64,000 nucleotides of DNA. Origin: Prostheceraeus crozeri (taxonomy: Eukaryota; Platyhelminthes; Polycladida; Euryleptidae). Under the pieces are notes generated by a model that was not told the DNA's origin, did not search any database, and saw nothing but the letters and a program-made list of their open reading frames with translations. The stretch lies in contig CAJQUW010007090.1 in the NCBI GenBank assembly GCA_907163375.1, forward strand, positions 372,001 to 436,000, read 5' to 3'. Shown here piece after piece: positions 44,258 through 55,114 of this stretch (its first letter is position 1; every line of letters begins with the position of its first letter). A program made the position numbers and the translations under genes.

Positions 44258-45105
44258 AGCAGCCAGAAAGAGTTTCTGCAGGGAACGAGGCGAAAGAGAA
44301 TTTCATTACAGTAAAATTTATGCTTGCTACGAATCTGCGCGTCTGGCGAGTTCAATTTGGTTCCTCTAATTTCCGGACAAGATCAAAGAAAAACACATGT
44401 AATTCCAACTGGAGGCAGACTGACGTATCCACAAAAATGTGGTTTTCTATCTGGTTCTCTGATAAAGCGAATTCTCTGATAATCCAAATCCACAACTTCT
44501 GACATGGAATGACTTGGGGTCATTTCCTATCAAATGAATGTGTCATTATCATTCTGATCTGCAATGGATGCGAGAATGTGTCTAAAATGTGTAAAATGTT
44601 GTGTTAACCACTATTGGAATGGTTACAAAATCTCATTGTCTCATTGTGTCTATCTTCGTTGACAACATGAACATGAAAAGAAATAACCTGCAGACACTTC
44701 ATGTCAAAATCATGGCTTTGAATTAGTTAGCATTTTTATTGCTGCCTTACCTTGAGAAAGGGTTTAGACCCGAAACGTCGGCTGTGTATATATTTTTTAT
44801 TCGTAATTATTTGTTGGCATTAAAATTACTCGGGAGAGAAAACTGATATCTTTCGCATTATTGATTCTTTGAATTAGCATTTCTTACTCTATGAATGAAA
44901 ACAAAGAAAATCTTATTTTAACCAAAAACTTTGATAAGGGTCCTATTGGATTTTCATGTGTTCTTCTTTGATCCTTTCTAGCAAGAGAGGGACCGGATAA
45001 AACTCGGCAGACGTGCGGATTCGCAGCAGCCATAAGGTGCGCATCGCTCTGTAAAAGTCCCATCTTCGACCTCGCTCCCGCCAGAATTCATCCTGTCTAC
45101 CGCAC
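44258..45105. repeat. Foldback element FB-A, copy 2 (diverged, interrupted)
   Basis: The left arm (about 44258-44530) and right arm (about 44685-45105) are inverted relatives of each other and of the element at 1652-2475. Shared landmarks include GTTTCTGCAGGGAACGAGGC, AAAAACACATGTAA, ACATGGAATGACTTGGGGTC and CTCGGCAGACGTGC. The arms here are much more diverged than in copy 1, so this copy is older. A separate insertion with its own target duplication interrupts the right arm at 44727-44877. Confidence 0.7.
44727..44877 (+). mobile_element. Small insertion with hammerhead-like motif, perhaps a Penelope-type fragment
   Basis: About 150 bases flanked by an 11-bp direct duplication CTTTGAATTAG (44716-44726 and 44867-44877). 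It contains CTTGAGAAAGGGTTTAGACC followed by CGAAACGTCGGC (about 44751-44782). The GGGT/ACCC stem followed by GAAAC-GTC matches the 3' half of hammerhead ribozymes found in Penelope-like elements and retrozymes. The CUGAUGA box appears only in degenerate form (CTTGAGA). Confidence 0.55.
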
Positions 45106-46199
45106 TATAGTTGGTGTGAAGTGAATACCAAGATTTAATTCTGGGTTTCCAAAGATAATTGTGATTTGCATAATTGTATCGCATTATTTCCAGATTCGCA
45201 TTATCACGATAAGAACAAGTTTTCGATTCGCGTGATTCGTTGATGTGTGATTCACACAGCAGGAATGTGTGTATTTACATTGACCCCAACATGAAGTAAT
45301 TTGCATAAGATCTTTCCTAACAAAATAATCTAATTTACTTATTTTCACATTTTCTCAAGTAAAAGTATATCATTTTTCATTCTCGGCCCGGACGCGTTTC
45401 TGTTCGATTATACCAGACCCGCATAATGCCCGTTGCACTTAGAAGTGTGATCACTCCTTAACCCAGAGATGGGTAATGTTCGCGGGTCAAGGGAAGCATT
45501 TTCAATAGGATTGTAATGGCAAATAAATCAAATACATCGATGCGCATCTAGTCGTACATTAATGCAAACTTAACGATTCAATAATTATCGCAACAAAATT
45601 TATGCAGAGCAACAGCTAACAGAAATCTTATTACAGATTTCATCTGTAGATAGCAGGCCAGACAGTTGCAAGACAGCTGATGAATGACAATCTCAATTCT
45701 ACGCCAGAATCCTGAGAATGAATATTACAGAGATAAGACATCTTTCAAGTGCAATTTGAAAGCAATGATTTCAAGAAGTATGTACATAGAACGTGGCCGG
45801 TTTCTGTGTTTACTAGTTGTCGTCGAACAACCTTATATAAATAAGACGATTAATTTTGAACTGCAACTAGCACTGAGCACTCTGTTATCACATTATGAAG
45901 TTTGCTGAGCTCATGTAGAGAAACATTGTTACCGTTTTACCGATTGCCGATATCTGCTTAATTAATTACAACATGCGTTTTTAGAATACAAACAATAAAA
46001 TAAGATCTAAGAAGTTTCAACTTTCTTAGATATTCATAACTTATGTGATAAAGATTTCATCAAAAGTGTGTCAAAATCAATGAGTTCATGTTGGTATCGT
46101 TCTGCATAATGGGTGATGCTATAGTTACGGGTTATTATTTTCTTAATATTCCCAAAACATATGTTTGAAAAATGTAAATGAAAAATGTGGATAAATTAT
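45106..46199. other. No gene seen
   Basis: AT-rich, no supportable exon or repeat. Confidence 0.4.
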
Positions 46200-46560
46200 A
46201 TTGTGAAAATAAATAAATGGTGCAAACAGCCCTCATAAGGACAGATGGTACGTTCACAGTTATAAGACAGTCACAGCACCAACAGAGTCTCCAGATTCTT
46301 CCAGGACCACAAGCCGTGGTGATCACGTCCGCAGCAGTTCGATGATAGTTCGCACACAGAAGATAGGCTGCAACACCGTCAACGGCTCTCGCCGACAACT
46401 TCGCTTGGAGAGACCAGAATGCGTTAGCGGCCGTTGTTCATGCCGCGTTAAATACGTCTGTGAAGATTCGCTCACGGTCAGCTACCAATTGTTTGTTCAT
46501 CCATTGTCTGATGACATGAGATGTCTACTGTCAGTCATGTACCGTAGATAGCTGACAAGC
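46200..46560. other. GC-richer island, possibly exon or promoter
   Basis: Local base composition is near balanced, with several CpG and a GCGGCCG, unlike the AT-rich surroundings. On the minus strand a frame reads TTAANAFWSLQAKLSARAVD then GVAAYLLCANYHRTAADVIT; on the plus strand another frame is also open. Without splice sites or homology I cannot say which, if either, is coded. It could be the 5' region of an upstream minus-strand gene. Confidence 0.25.
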
Positions 46561-46644
46561 TGGACTTTTGCATGACATTGGAACTTGAAATGCATTCCGC
46601 GGAAAAGTTATTGCTCTAACAATGGAATGGAGATTGCTCTCACC

Positions 46645-46657
46645 AAAACAATAAAAC
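46645..46657. repeat. Target-site duplication of the Penelope array (left)
   Basis: AAAACAATAAAAC, repeated exactly at 57812-57824 on the far side of the four-copy array. Confidence 0.8.
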
Positions 46658-46978
46658 TGTCTGAATAAACCCTGTGTCATCATTAATTCAAGTTTGCGGA
46701 GCCAGGGTAACCAAAGGTCTTCGGTTGAGTAAAAACGTCATCTCATGCGTACGATGCATTTCGCTTGCCACCGGCAAGCATGGTCACGTTCTGAATTGAC
46801 AAATCATGTACAGACAAAATAAACGCTAGAAATTCCATGCATGATCAATAATCAACAAAGGTCAAAAAGATAAGTGTCCGAAGACTCTATGAAATCGATC
46901 TGTACAAAGTTACTACTCATTTTAGTCAAAAGTAAAATAAGGAAAAGTTAAAATGAAATGAAAGACAAAAATGAAAGT
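46658..46978 (-). repeat. Outer linker (pseudo-LTR) at left end of array
   Basis: Contains the full 295-bp linker plus the first bases of another ORF copy, minus strand. It repeats the linker found between copies. Confidence 0.8.
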
Positions 46979-49381
46979 CTAAAGCACTCCATTCCAAGCC
47001 GTACCGATATTGAAGTCACATTTGTTAACGCTGTTGTACTTCCTAGACCATAGTGATTCCTTGATGAGACGTCTACGATGAAACGGCTCCCGATCCAGCG
47101 TCTCGCAATGTTCCCAGTCGATTCCATGGCCGGTGTCAAGAACATGGGCGGCGACTTCTGAATGTGTAGCAACATTTCTCACGTTACGTCGATGTTCTTT
47201 CACACGTTCCTCCACCGTTCTCGAGCTCTCTCCCACATATGACCATCCGCAGCAGTCATCAGTACAGTTGAGGCGATAAACCACTCCGAACTGTTTGGGC
47301 TGTGTAGGTCTCTTCTTAACCAGCATATTCCTCAAGGTGGATACTGGTTTGTAAAAGGTCTTTATACCAAGTTTCTTCAGAGTACCTGAAATATTCTCTG
47401 CAAGTCGAGGGATGTATGGAATAATACATACATCAGCCACACTATTACCACCATCTTCGTCCTGTACATGCATATCACTGGATGTTGGAAGCTCAAATAC
47501 ACGCCTACTCTCACTTGAACTAAATCCATTCATCCGAAAAATTCTTTCCAAGTTACGGAGCTCACTGTCAAGTAATTCCGGAGAACAAATCGACCTAGCT
47601 CTGTGGCACATCGTCCGGACGAGTCCCTTGAAAACACTTGGATGATGACAAGACGAACGGTTTAGATATAAATTTGTGTGAGTTGGCTTTCTATACACTT
47701 GATAAACAAGCCCGCCTTCATTCTTCTGGATCAGGATGTCAAGGAAAGGAAGAGTCGAATCCACCTCAAGCTCCACAACAAACTGAATAGAAGGCCGCAG
47801 AGCGTTCAAAAACTCCACAAAGTCATTCAGTTCTTCCAGAGACAGAGTCCAGTGTACGATGATGTCATCCACGTAGCGATACCATAATTTAGGGAAATGG
47901 CGATTATGGTTGAGCGCTGACTCCTTAGCCACTTTCTCGAAATGATGCATATAAATGTTAGCCAAACTGCAGCTCAGACTACTTCCCATGGCTATACCGT
48001 CCGTCTGTAAATATAGATGGTCGCCAAATTGAAAGTATGAATGCTTCACACACATATACAATACACTGATGAACTCATCCACCGTCAAAGGACAAATCGC
48101 ACCAAAAGCATCGTCATTTCTTATTATGTCGGAAACCACCATCAATGATTCATCCAAAGGGACATTCGTAAATAAGGAGTTGATGTCCAAACTCAACAGT
48201 AAGCCATGATTCAAATCATCGATCGATCCCAACTTCTGTATCAAATCTGAGGAATCCTTGATATATGAAGGACCTTTAGTAGCGAAAGGACGCAAATATT
48301 CTGCCAACATCTTTGAGACCGGTGCCAAAAGCGATCCCAGTGTACTAATTATTAGACGAAGAGGATTGCCAGTCTTGTGCACCTTTGGCAGTCCGTATAA
48401 ATGTGGTATTTGGTAATGTGTCGGACACCACTTCAACATAGTTGGTCTGGATATTCGTCCGCTTTCCACTGCAGATTTTAAAAAACCATGAAGTTCTCTT
48501 CTCCATTTCTGCGAAGGATCTGTCGACAACCGCAAATAGGGACCTGTACAGATCAATTGCTGGAGTTTGTGATGATATTCTGTCTTGTTCATTATTACCA
48601 CGGCATTACCCTTGTCAGCAGGCAGGATGATTATATCATCATTACTTCTCAAGGTTTTGATTGCCAGAGATTCACCCCTCGATAGGTTCATCTTCCTGGG
48701 TGGCTTGGTCCTTCTGACGGCTGCAGATATTTCTGTTCGAGCCCAAGACTTCAAATCGTTAGGCTGCTTGTAGATCGCACTCTCCACACTCGCTATAATA
48801 TCACTGACAGGAATATGCTTAGGAGTAACGGCGAAGTTCAAGCCCTTGCTTAAAAGGCTTGTCTCAAATTCATTGAGTTCGTAATCACTTAAATTGATCA
48901 CAACATTTGATCCAGTGTCAGTCTCCACGGCTTCATCTTTTCCATAAAGATAGCGTAATCGACTTAAGCGTCTCTCCAGGTACTTAGAGTGGCCACATTC
49001 CGCTTGATTTCGACTCATAGACAGAAAATCCCGAATACGTTCATTGTCCTGCGAATCGCACACCATATGCAATAGACATGCACGGCGCGTTTTTAACTCG
49101 ATATGCAGTCGATCAAAGTTGCCTTTAAGACGTGACCTTTCCTTCTTGACCATCATATTGCCAACTTTAGATTGTAACTTTTTATCATGTCTGAACCGTC
49201 CAGGTAAAGAACACCAGAGAGACCGTGGAACCATTCCTTCAGTTGCACAACTTTGAAACAATTTCAAACGTGATTTAAGTTTTATTAATTCAATTTCCTC
49301 TTTGATAACTGTTCGGAAGATGAGAACACACCTGCTCCCGTAGGTGTCCGTCAAGTGTCTGAATAAACCCTGTGTCATCAT
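46979..49381 (-). CDS. Penelope-like element copy 1: reverse transcriptase with GIY-YIG endonuclease
   Basis: An unbroken frame of 800 codons. An N-terminal region rich in basic and helical sequence (1-245) precedes the reverse transcriptase. PLE landmarks are LPADKGNAVVIMN (254-265), YGLPKVHKTGNP (329-340), GIAMGSSLS (462-470) and the catalytic YRYVDDIIV (501-509). FLDILIQ and YRKPTHTNLYL follow (546-574). The C-terminal GIY-YIG nuclease domain begins GVVYRLNC (699-706) with a Cys cluster (CTDDCC), then YVGESSRTVEERVKEHRRN (715-733) and LIKESLWSR (772-780). This RT plus C-terminal GIY-YIG layout defines endonuclease-containing Penelope elements, which prime synthesis at a nicked target. All key residues I can check are present. 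Confidence 0.93.
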   Translation of the reverse strand: MMTQGLFRHLTDTYGSRCVLIFRTVIKEEIELIKLKSRLKLFQSCATEGMVPRSLWCSLPGRFRHDKKLQSKVGNMMVKKERSRLKGNFDRLHIELKTRRACLLHMVCDSQDNERIRDFLSMSRNQAECGHSKYLERRLSRLRYLYGKDEAVETDTGSNVVINLSDYELNEFETSLLSKGLNFAVTPKHIPVSDIIASVESAIYKQPNDLKSWARTEISAAVRRTKPPRKMNLSRGESLAIKTLRSNDDIIILPADKGNAVVIMNKTEYHHKLQQLICTGPYLRLSTDPSQKWRRELHGFLKSAVESGRISRPTMLKWCPTHYQIPHLYGLPKVHKTGNPLRLIISTLGSLLAPVSKMLAEYLRPFATKGPSYIKDSSDLIQKLGSIDDLNHGLLLSLDINSLFTNVPLDESLMVVSDIIRNDDAFGAICPLTVDEFISVLYMCVKHSYFQFGDHLYLQTDGIAMGSSLSCSLANIYMHHFEKVAKESALNHNRHFPKLWYRYVDDIIVHWTLSLEELNDFVEFLNALRPSIQFVVELEVDSTLPFLDILIQKNEGGLVYQVYRKPTHTNLYLNRSSCHHPSVFKGLVRTMCHRARSICSPELLDSELRNLERIFRMNGFSSSESRRVFELPTSSDMHVQDEDGGNSVADVCIIPYIPRLAENISGTLKKLGIKTFYKPVSTLRNMLVKKRPTQPKQFGVVYRLNCTDDCCGWSYVGESSRTVEERVKEHRRNVRNVATHSEVAAHVLDTGHGIDWEHCETLDREPFHRRRLIKESLWSRKYNSVNKCDFNIGTAWNGVL

Positions 49382-49676
49382 TAATTCAAGTTTGCGGAGC
49401 CAGGGTAACCAAAGGTCTTCGGTTGAGTAAAAACGTCATCTCATGCGTACGATGCATTTCGCTTGCCACCGGCAAGCATGGTCACGTTCTGAATTGACAA
49501 ATCATGTACAGACAAAATAAACGCTAGAAATTCCATGCATGATCAATAATCAACAAAGGTCAAAAAGATAAGTGTCCGAAGACTCTATGAAATCGATCTG
49601 TACAAAGTTACTACTCATTTTAGTCAAAAGTAAAATAAGGAAAAGTTAAAATGAAATGAAAGACAAAAATGAAAGT
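49382..49676 (-). repeat. Linker between copies 1 and 2
   Basis: 295 bp between the start of copy 1 and the end of copy 2. It carries the three-way-junction motif described for 55008-55064, and the junction runs directly from one ORF end to the next ORF start. Confidence 0.8.
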
Positions 49677-52080
49677 CTAAAGCACTCCATTCCAAGCCGT
49701 ACCGATATTGAAGTCACATTTGTTAACGCTGTTGTACTTCCTAGACCATAGTGATTCCTTGATGAGACGTCTACGATGAAACGGCTCCCGATCCAGCGTC
49801 TCGCAATGTTCCCAGTCGATTCCATGGCCGGTGTCAAGAACATGGGCGGCGACTTCTGAATGTGTAGCAACATTTCTCACGTTACGTCGATGTTCTTTCA
49901 CACGTTCCTCCACCGTTCTCGAGCTCTCTCCCACATATGACCATCCGCAGCAGTCATCAGTACAGTTGAGGCGATAAACCACTCCGAACTGTTTGGGCTG
50001 TGTAGGTCTCTTCTTAACCAGCATATTCCTCAAGGTGGATACTGGTTTGTAAAAGGTCTTTATACCAAGTTTCTTCAGAGTACCTGAAATATTCTCTGCA
50101 AGTCGAGGGATGTATGGAATAATACATACATCAGCCACACTATTACCACCATCTTCGTCCTGTACATGCATATCACTGGATGTTGGAAGCTCAAATACAC
50201 GCCTACTCTCACTTGAACTAAATCCATTCATCCGAAAAATTCTTTCCAAGTTACGGAGCTCACTGTCAAGTAATTCCGGAGAACAAATCGACCTAGCTCT
50301 GTGGCACATCGTCCGGACGAGTCCCTTGAAAACACTTGGATGATGACAAGACGAACGGTTTAGATATAAATTTGTGTGAGTTGGCTTTCTATACACTTGA
50401 TAAACAAGCCCGCCTTCATTCTTCTGGATCAGGATGTCAAGGAAAGGAAGAGTCGAATCCACCTCAAGCTCCACAACAAACTGAATAGAAGGCCGCAGAG
50501 CGTTCAAAAACTCCACAAAGTCATTCAGTTCTTCCAGAGACAGAGTCCAGTGTACGATGATGTCATCCACGTAGCGATACCATAATTTAGGGAAATGGCG
50601 ATTATGGTTGAGCGCTGACTCCTTAGCCACTTTCTCGAAATGATGCATATAAATGTTAGCCAAACTGCAGCTCAGACTACTTCCCATGGCTATACCGTCC
50701 GTCTGTAAATATAGATGGTCGCCAAATTGAAAGTATGAATGCTTCACACACATATACAATACACTGATGAACTCATCCACCGTCAAAGGACAAATCGCAC
50801 CAAAAGCATCGTCATTTCTTATTATGTCGGAAACCACCATCAATGATTCATCCAAAGGGACATTCGTAAAATAAGGAGTTGATGTCCAAACTCAACAGTA
50901 AGCCATGATTCAAATCATCGATCGATCCCAACTTCTGTATCAAATCTGAGGAATCCTTGATATATGAAGGACCTTTAGTAGCGAAAGGACGCAAATATTC
51001 TGCCAACATCTTTGAGACCGGTGCCAAAAGCGATCCCAGTGTACTAATTATTGGACGAAGAGGATTGCCAGTCTTGTGCACCTTTGGCAGTCCGTATAAA
51101 TGTGGTATTTGGTAATGTGTCGGACACCACTTCAACATAGTTGGTCTGGATATTCGTCCGCTTTCCACTGCAGATTTTAAAAAACCATGAAGTTCTCTTC
51201 TCCATTTCTGCGAAGGATCTGTCGACAACCGCAAATAGGGACCTGTACAGATCAATTGCTGGAGTTTGTGATGATATTCTGTCTTGTTCATTATTACCAC
51301 GGCATTACCCTTGTCAGCAGGCAGGATGATTATATCATCATTACTTCTCAAGGTTTTGATTGCCAGAGATTCACCCCTCGATAGGTTCATCTTCCTGGGT
51401 GGCTTGGTCCTTCTGACGGCTGCAGATATTTCTGTTCGAGCCCAAGACTTCAAATCGTTAGGCTGCTTGTAGATCGCACTCTCCACACTCGCTATAATAT
51501 CACTGACAGGAATATGCTTAGGAGTAACGGCGAAGTTCAAGCCCTTGCTTAAAAGGCTTGTCTCAAATTCATTGAGTTCGTAATCACTTAAATTGATCAC
51601 AACATTTGATCCAGTGTCAGTCTCCACGGCTTCATCTTTTCCATAAAGATAGCGTAATCGACTTAAGCGTCTCTCCAGGTACTTAGAGTGGCCACATTCC
51701 GCTTGATTTCGACTCATAGACAGAAAATCCCGAATACGTTCATTGTCCTGCGAATCGCACACCATATGCAATAGACATGCACGGCGCGTTTTTAACTCGA
51801 TATGCAGTCGATCAAAGTTGCCTTTAAGACGTGACCTTTCCTTCTTGACCATCATATTGCCAACTTTAGATTGTAACTTTTTATCATGTCTGAACCGTCC
51901 AGGTAAAGAACACCAGAGAGACCGTGGAACCATTCCTTCAGTTGCACAACTTTGAAACAATTTCAAACGTGATTTAAGTTTTATTAATTCAATTTCCTCT
52001 TTGATAACTGTTCGGAAGATGAGAACACACCTGCTCCCGTAGGTGTCCGTCAAGTGTCTGAATAAACCCTGTGTCATCAT
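49677..52080 (-). pseudogene. Penelope-like element copy 2, frame interrupted once
   Basis: Same protein as copy 1 over its full length, including the DKG, YGLPKVHKTGNP, GIAMGSS, YVDD and GIY-YIG motifs. The reading frame is interrupted once within the RT region, so this copy would not make a full-length protein. It shares with copy 1 the residues RRELHGFLKS and NDDAFGA, which differ in copies 3 and 4. Its start lies next to the central junction of the array. Confidence 0.88.
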
Positions 52081-52412
52081 TAATTCAAGTGGTGAATGAA
52101 TGAATGGAGTGCTTTAGACTTTCATTTTTGTCTTTCATTTCATTTTAACTTTTCCTTATTTTACTTTTGACTAAAATGAGTAGTAACTTTGTACAGATCG
52201 ATTTCATAGAGTCTTCGGACACTTATCTTTTTGACCTTTGTTGATTATTGATCATGCATGGAATTTCTAGCGTTTATTTTGTCTGTACATGATTTGTCAA
52301 TTCAGAACGTGACCATGCTTGCCGGTGGCAAGCGAAATGCATCGTACGCATGAGATGACGTTTTTACTCAACCGAAGACCTTTGGTTACCCTGGCTCCGC
52401 AAACTTGAATTA
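52081..52412. other. Central head-to-head junction and 5' linker of copy 3
   Basis: To the left, ten bases (TAATTCAAGT) of the copy 2 leader remain. Then comes filler GGTGAATGAAT (52091-52101), then plus-strand sequence starting GAATGGAGTGCTTTAG, the very 3' end of an ORF copy, followed by a full linker into copy 3. The break points differ on the two sides, so the centre is not a perfect palindrome. Confidence 0.75.
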
Positions 52413-54819
52413 ATGATGACACAGGGTTTATTCAGACACTTGACGGACACCTACGGGAGCAGGTGTGTTCTCATCTTCCGAACAGTTATCAAAGAGGAAA
52501 TTGAATTAATAAAACTTAAATCACGTTTGAAATTGTTTCAAAGTTGTGCAACTGAAGGAATGGTTCCACGGTCTCTCTGGTGTTCTTTACCTGGACGGTT
52601 CAGACATGATAAAAAGTTACAATCTAAAGTTGGCAATATGATGGTCAAGAAGGAAAGGTCACGTCTTAAAGGCAACTTTGATCGACTGCATATCGAGTTA
52701 AAAACGCGCCGTGCATGTCTATTGCATATGGTGTGCGATTCGCAGGACAATGAACGTATTCGGGATTTTCTGTCTATGAGTCGAAATCAAGCGGAATGTG
52801 GCCACTCTAAGTACCTGGAGAGACGCTTAAGTCGATTACGCTATCTTTATGGAAAAGATGAAGCCGTGGAGACTGACACTGGATCAAATGTTGTGATCAA
52901 TTTAAGTGATTACGAACTCAATGAATTTGAGACAAGCCTTTTAAGCAAGGGCTTGAACTTCGCCGTTACTCCTAAGCATATTCCTGTCAGTGATATTATA
53001 GCGAGTGTGGAGAGTGCGATCTACAAGCAGCCTAACGATTTGAAGTCTTGGGCTCGAACAGAAATATCTGCAGCCGTCAGAAGGACCAAGCCACCCAGGA
53101 AGATGAACCTATCGAGGGGTGAATCTCTGGCAATCAAAACCTTGAGAAGTAATGATGATATAATCATCCTGCCTGCTGACAAGGGTAATGCCGTGGTAAT
53201 AATGAACAAGACAGAATATCATCACAAACTCCAGCAATTGATCTGTACAGGTCCCTATTTGCGGTTGTCGACAGATCCTTCGCAGAAATGGAGAAGAGAA
53301 CTTCTTGGTTTTTTTTTAAAATCTGCAGTGGAAAGCGGACGAATATCCAGACCAACTATGTTGAAGTGGTGTCCGACACATTACCAAATACCACATTTAT
53401 ACGGACTGCCAAAGGTGCACAAGACTGGCAATCCTCTTCGTCCAATAATTAGTACACTGGGATCGCTTTTGGCACCGGTCTCAAAGATGTTGGCAGAATA
53501 TTTGCGTCCTTTCGCTACTAAAGGTCCTTCATATATCAAGGATTCCTCAGATTTGATACAGAAGTTTGGGATCGATCGATGATTTGAATCATGGCTTACT
53601 GTTGAGTTTGGACATCAACTCCTTATTTACGAATGTCCCTTTGGATGAATCATTGATGGTGGTTTCCGACATAATAAGAAATGACGATCCTTTTGGTGCG
53701 ATTTGTCCTTTGACGGTGGATGAGTTCATCAGTGTATTGTATATGTGTGTGAAGCATTCATACTTTCAATTTGGCGACCATCTATATTTACAGACGGACG
53801 GTATAGCCATGGGAAGTAGTCTGAGCTGCAGTTTGGCTAACATTTATATGCATCATTTCGAGAAAGTGGCTAAGGAGTCAGCGCTCAACCATAATCGCCA
53901 TTTCCCTAAATTATGGTATCGCTACGTGGATGACATCATCGTACACTGGACTCTGTCTCTGGAAGAACTGAATGACTTTGTGGAGTTTTTGAACGCTCTG
54001 CGGCCTTCTATTCAGTTTGTTGTGGAGCTTGAGGTGGATTCGACTCTTCCTTTCCTTGACATCCTGATCCAGAAGAATGAAGGCGGGCTTGTTTATCAAG
54101 TGTATAGAAAGCCAACTCACACAAATTTATATCTAAACCGTTCGTCTTGTCATCATCCAAGTGTTTTCAAGGGACTCGTCCGGACGATGTGCCACAGAGC
54201 TAGGTCGATTTGTTCTCCGGAATTACTTGACAGTGAGCTCCGTAACTTGGAAAGAATTTTTCGGATGAATGGATTTAGTTCAAGTGAGAGTAGGCGTGTA
54301 TTTGAGCTTCCAACATCCAGTGATATGCATGTACAGGACGAAGATGGTGGTAATAGTGTGGCTGATGTATGTATTATTCCATACATCCCTCGACTTGCAG
54401 AGAATATTTCAGGTACTCTGAAGAAACTTGGTATAAAGACCTTTTACAAACCAGTATCCACCTTGAGGAATATGCTGGTTAAGAAGAGACCTACACAGCC
54501 CAAACAGTTCGGAGTGGTTTATCGCCTCAACTGTACTGATGACTGCTGCGGATGGTCATATGTGGGAGAGAGCTCGAGAACGGTGGAGGAACGTGTGAAA
54601 GAACATCGACGTAACGTGAGAAATGTTGCTACACATTCAGAAGTCGCCGCCCATGTTCTTGACACCGGCCATGGAATCGACTGGGAACATTGCGAGACGC
54701 TGGATCGGGAGCCGTTTCATCGTAGACGTCTCATCAAGGAATCACTATGGTCTAGGAAGTACAACAGCGTTAACAAATGTGACTTCAATATCGGTACGGC
54801 TTGGAATGGAGTGCTTTAG
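52413..54819 (+). pseudogene. Penelope-like element copy 3, frame interrupted once
   Basis: Full-length plus-strand copy, with the same domains as copy 1. The reading frame is interrupted once in the RT region. It carries RRELLGFFLKS and NDDPFGA, which are shared with copy 4 and not with copies 1 and 2. The GIY-YIG domain is present and its C-terminus ends GTAWNGVL as in copy 1. Confidence 0.88.
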
Positions 54820-55114
54820 ACTTTCATTTTTGTCTTTCATTTCATTTTAAACTTTTCCTTATTTTACTTTTGACTAAAATGAGTAGTAACTTTGTACAGA
54901 TCGATTTCATAGAGTCTTCGGACACTTATCTTTTTGACCTTTGTTGATTATTGATCATGCAAGAATTTCTAGCGTTTATTTTGTCTGTACATGATTTGTC
55001 AATTCAGAACGTGACCATGCTTGCCGGTGGCAAGCGAAATGCATCGTACGCATGAGATGACGTTTTTACTCAACCGAAGACCTTTGGTTACCCTGGCTCC
55101 GCAAACTTGAATTA
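54820..55114 (+). repeat. Linker between copies 3 and 4, with three-way-junction motif
   Basis: 295-bp linker with small differences from the other linkers. At 55008-55064 AACGT and ACGTT can pair as an outer stem. Inside it GCTTGCC/GGCAAGC forms a hairpin with loop GGT, directly followed by GAAA and a second short stem TGC...GCA. The stem-hairpin-GAAA-stem order is that of a hammerhead ribozyme, but the CUGAUGA box is absent. Confidence 0.65.
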
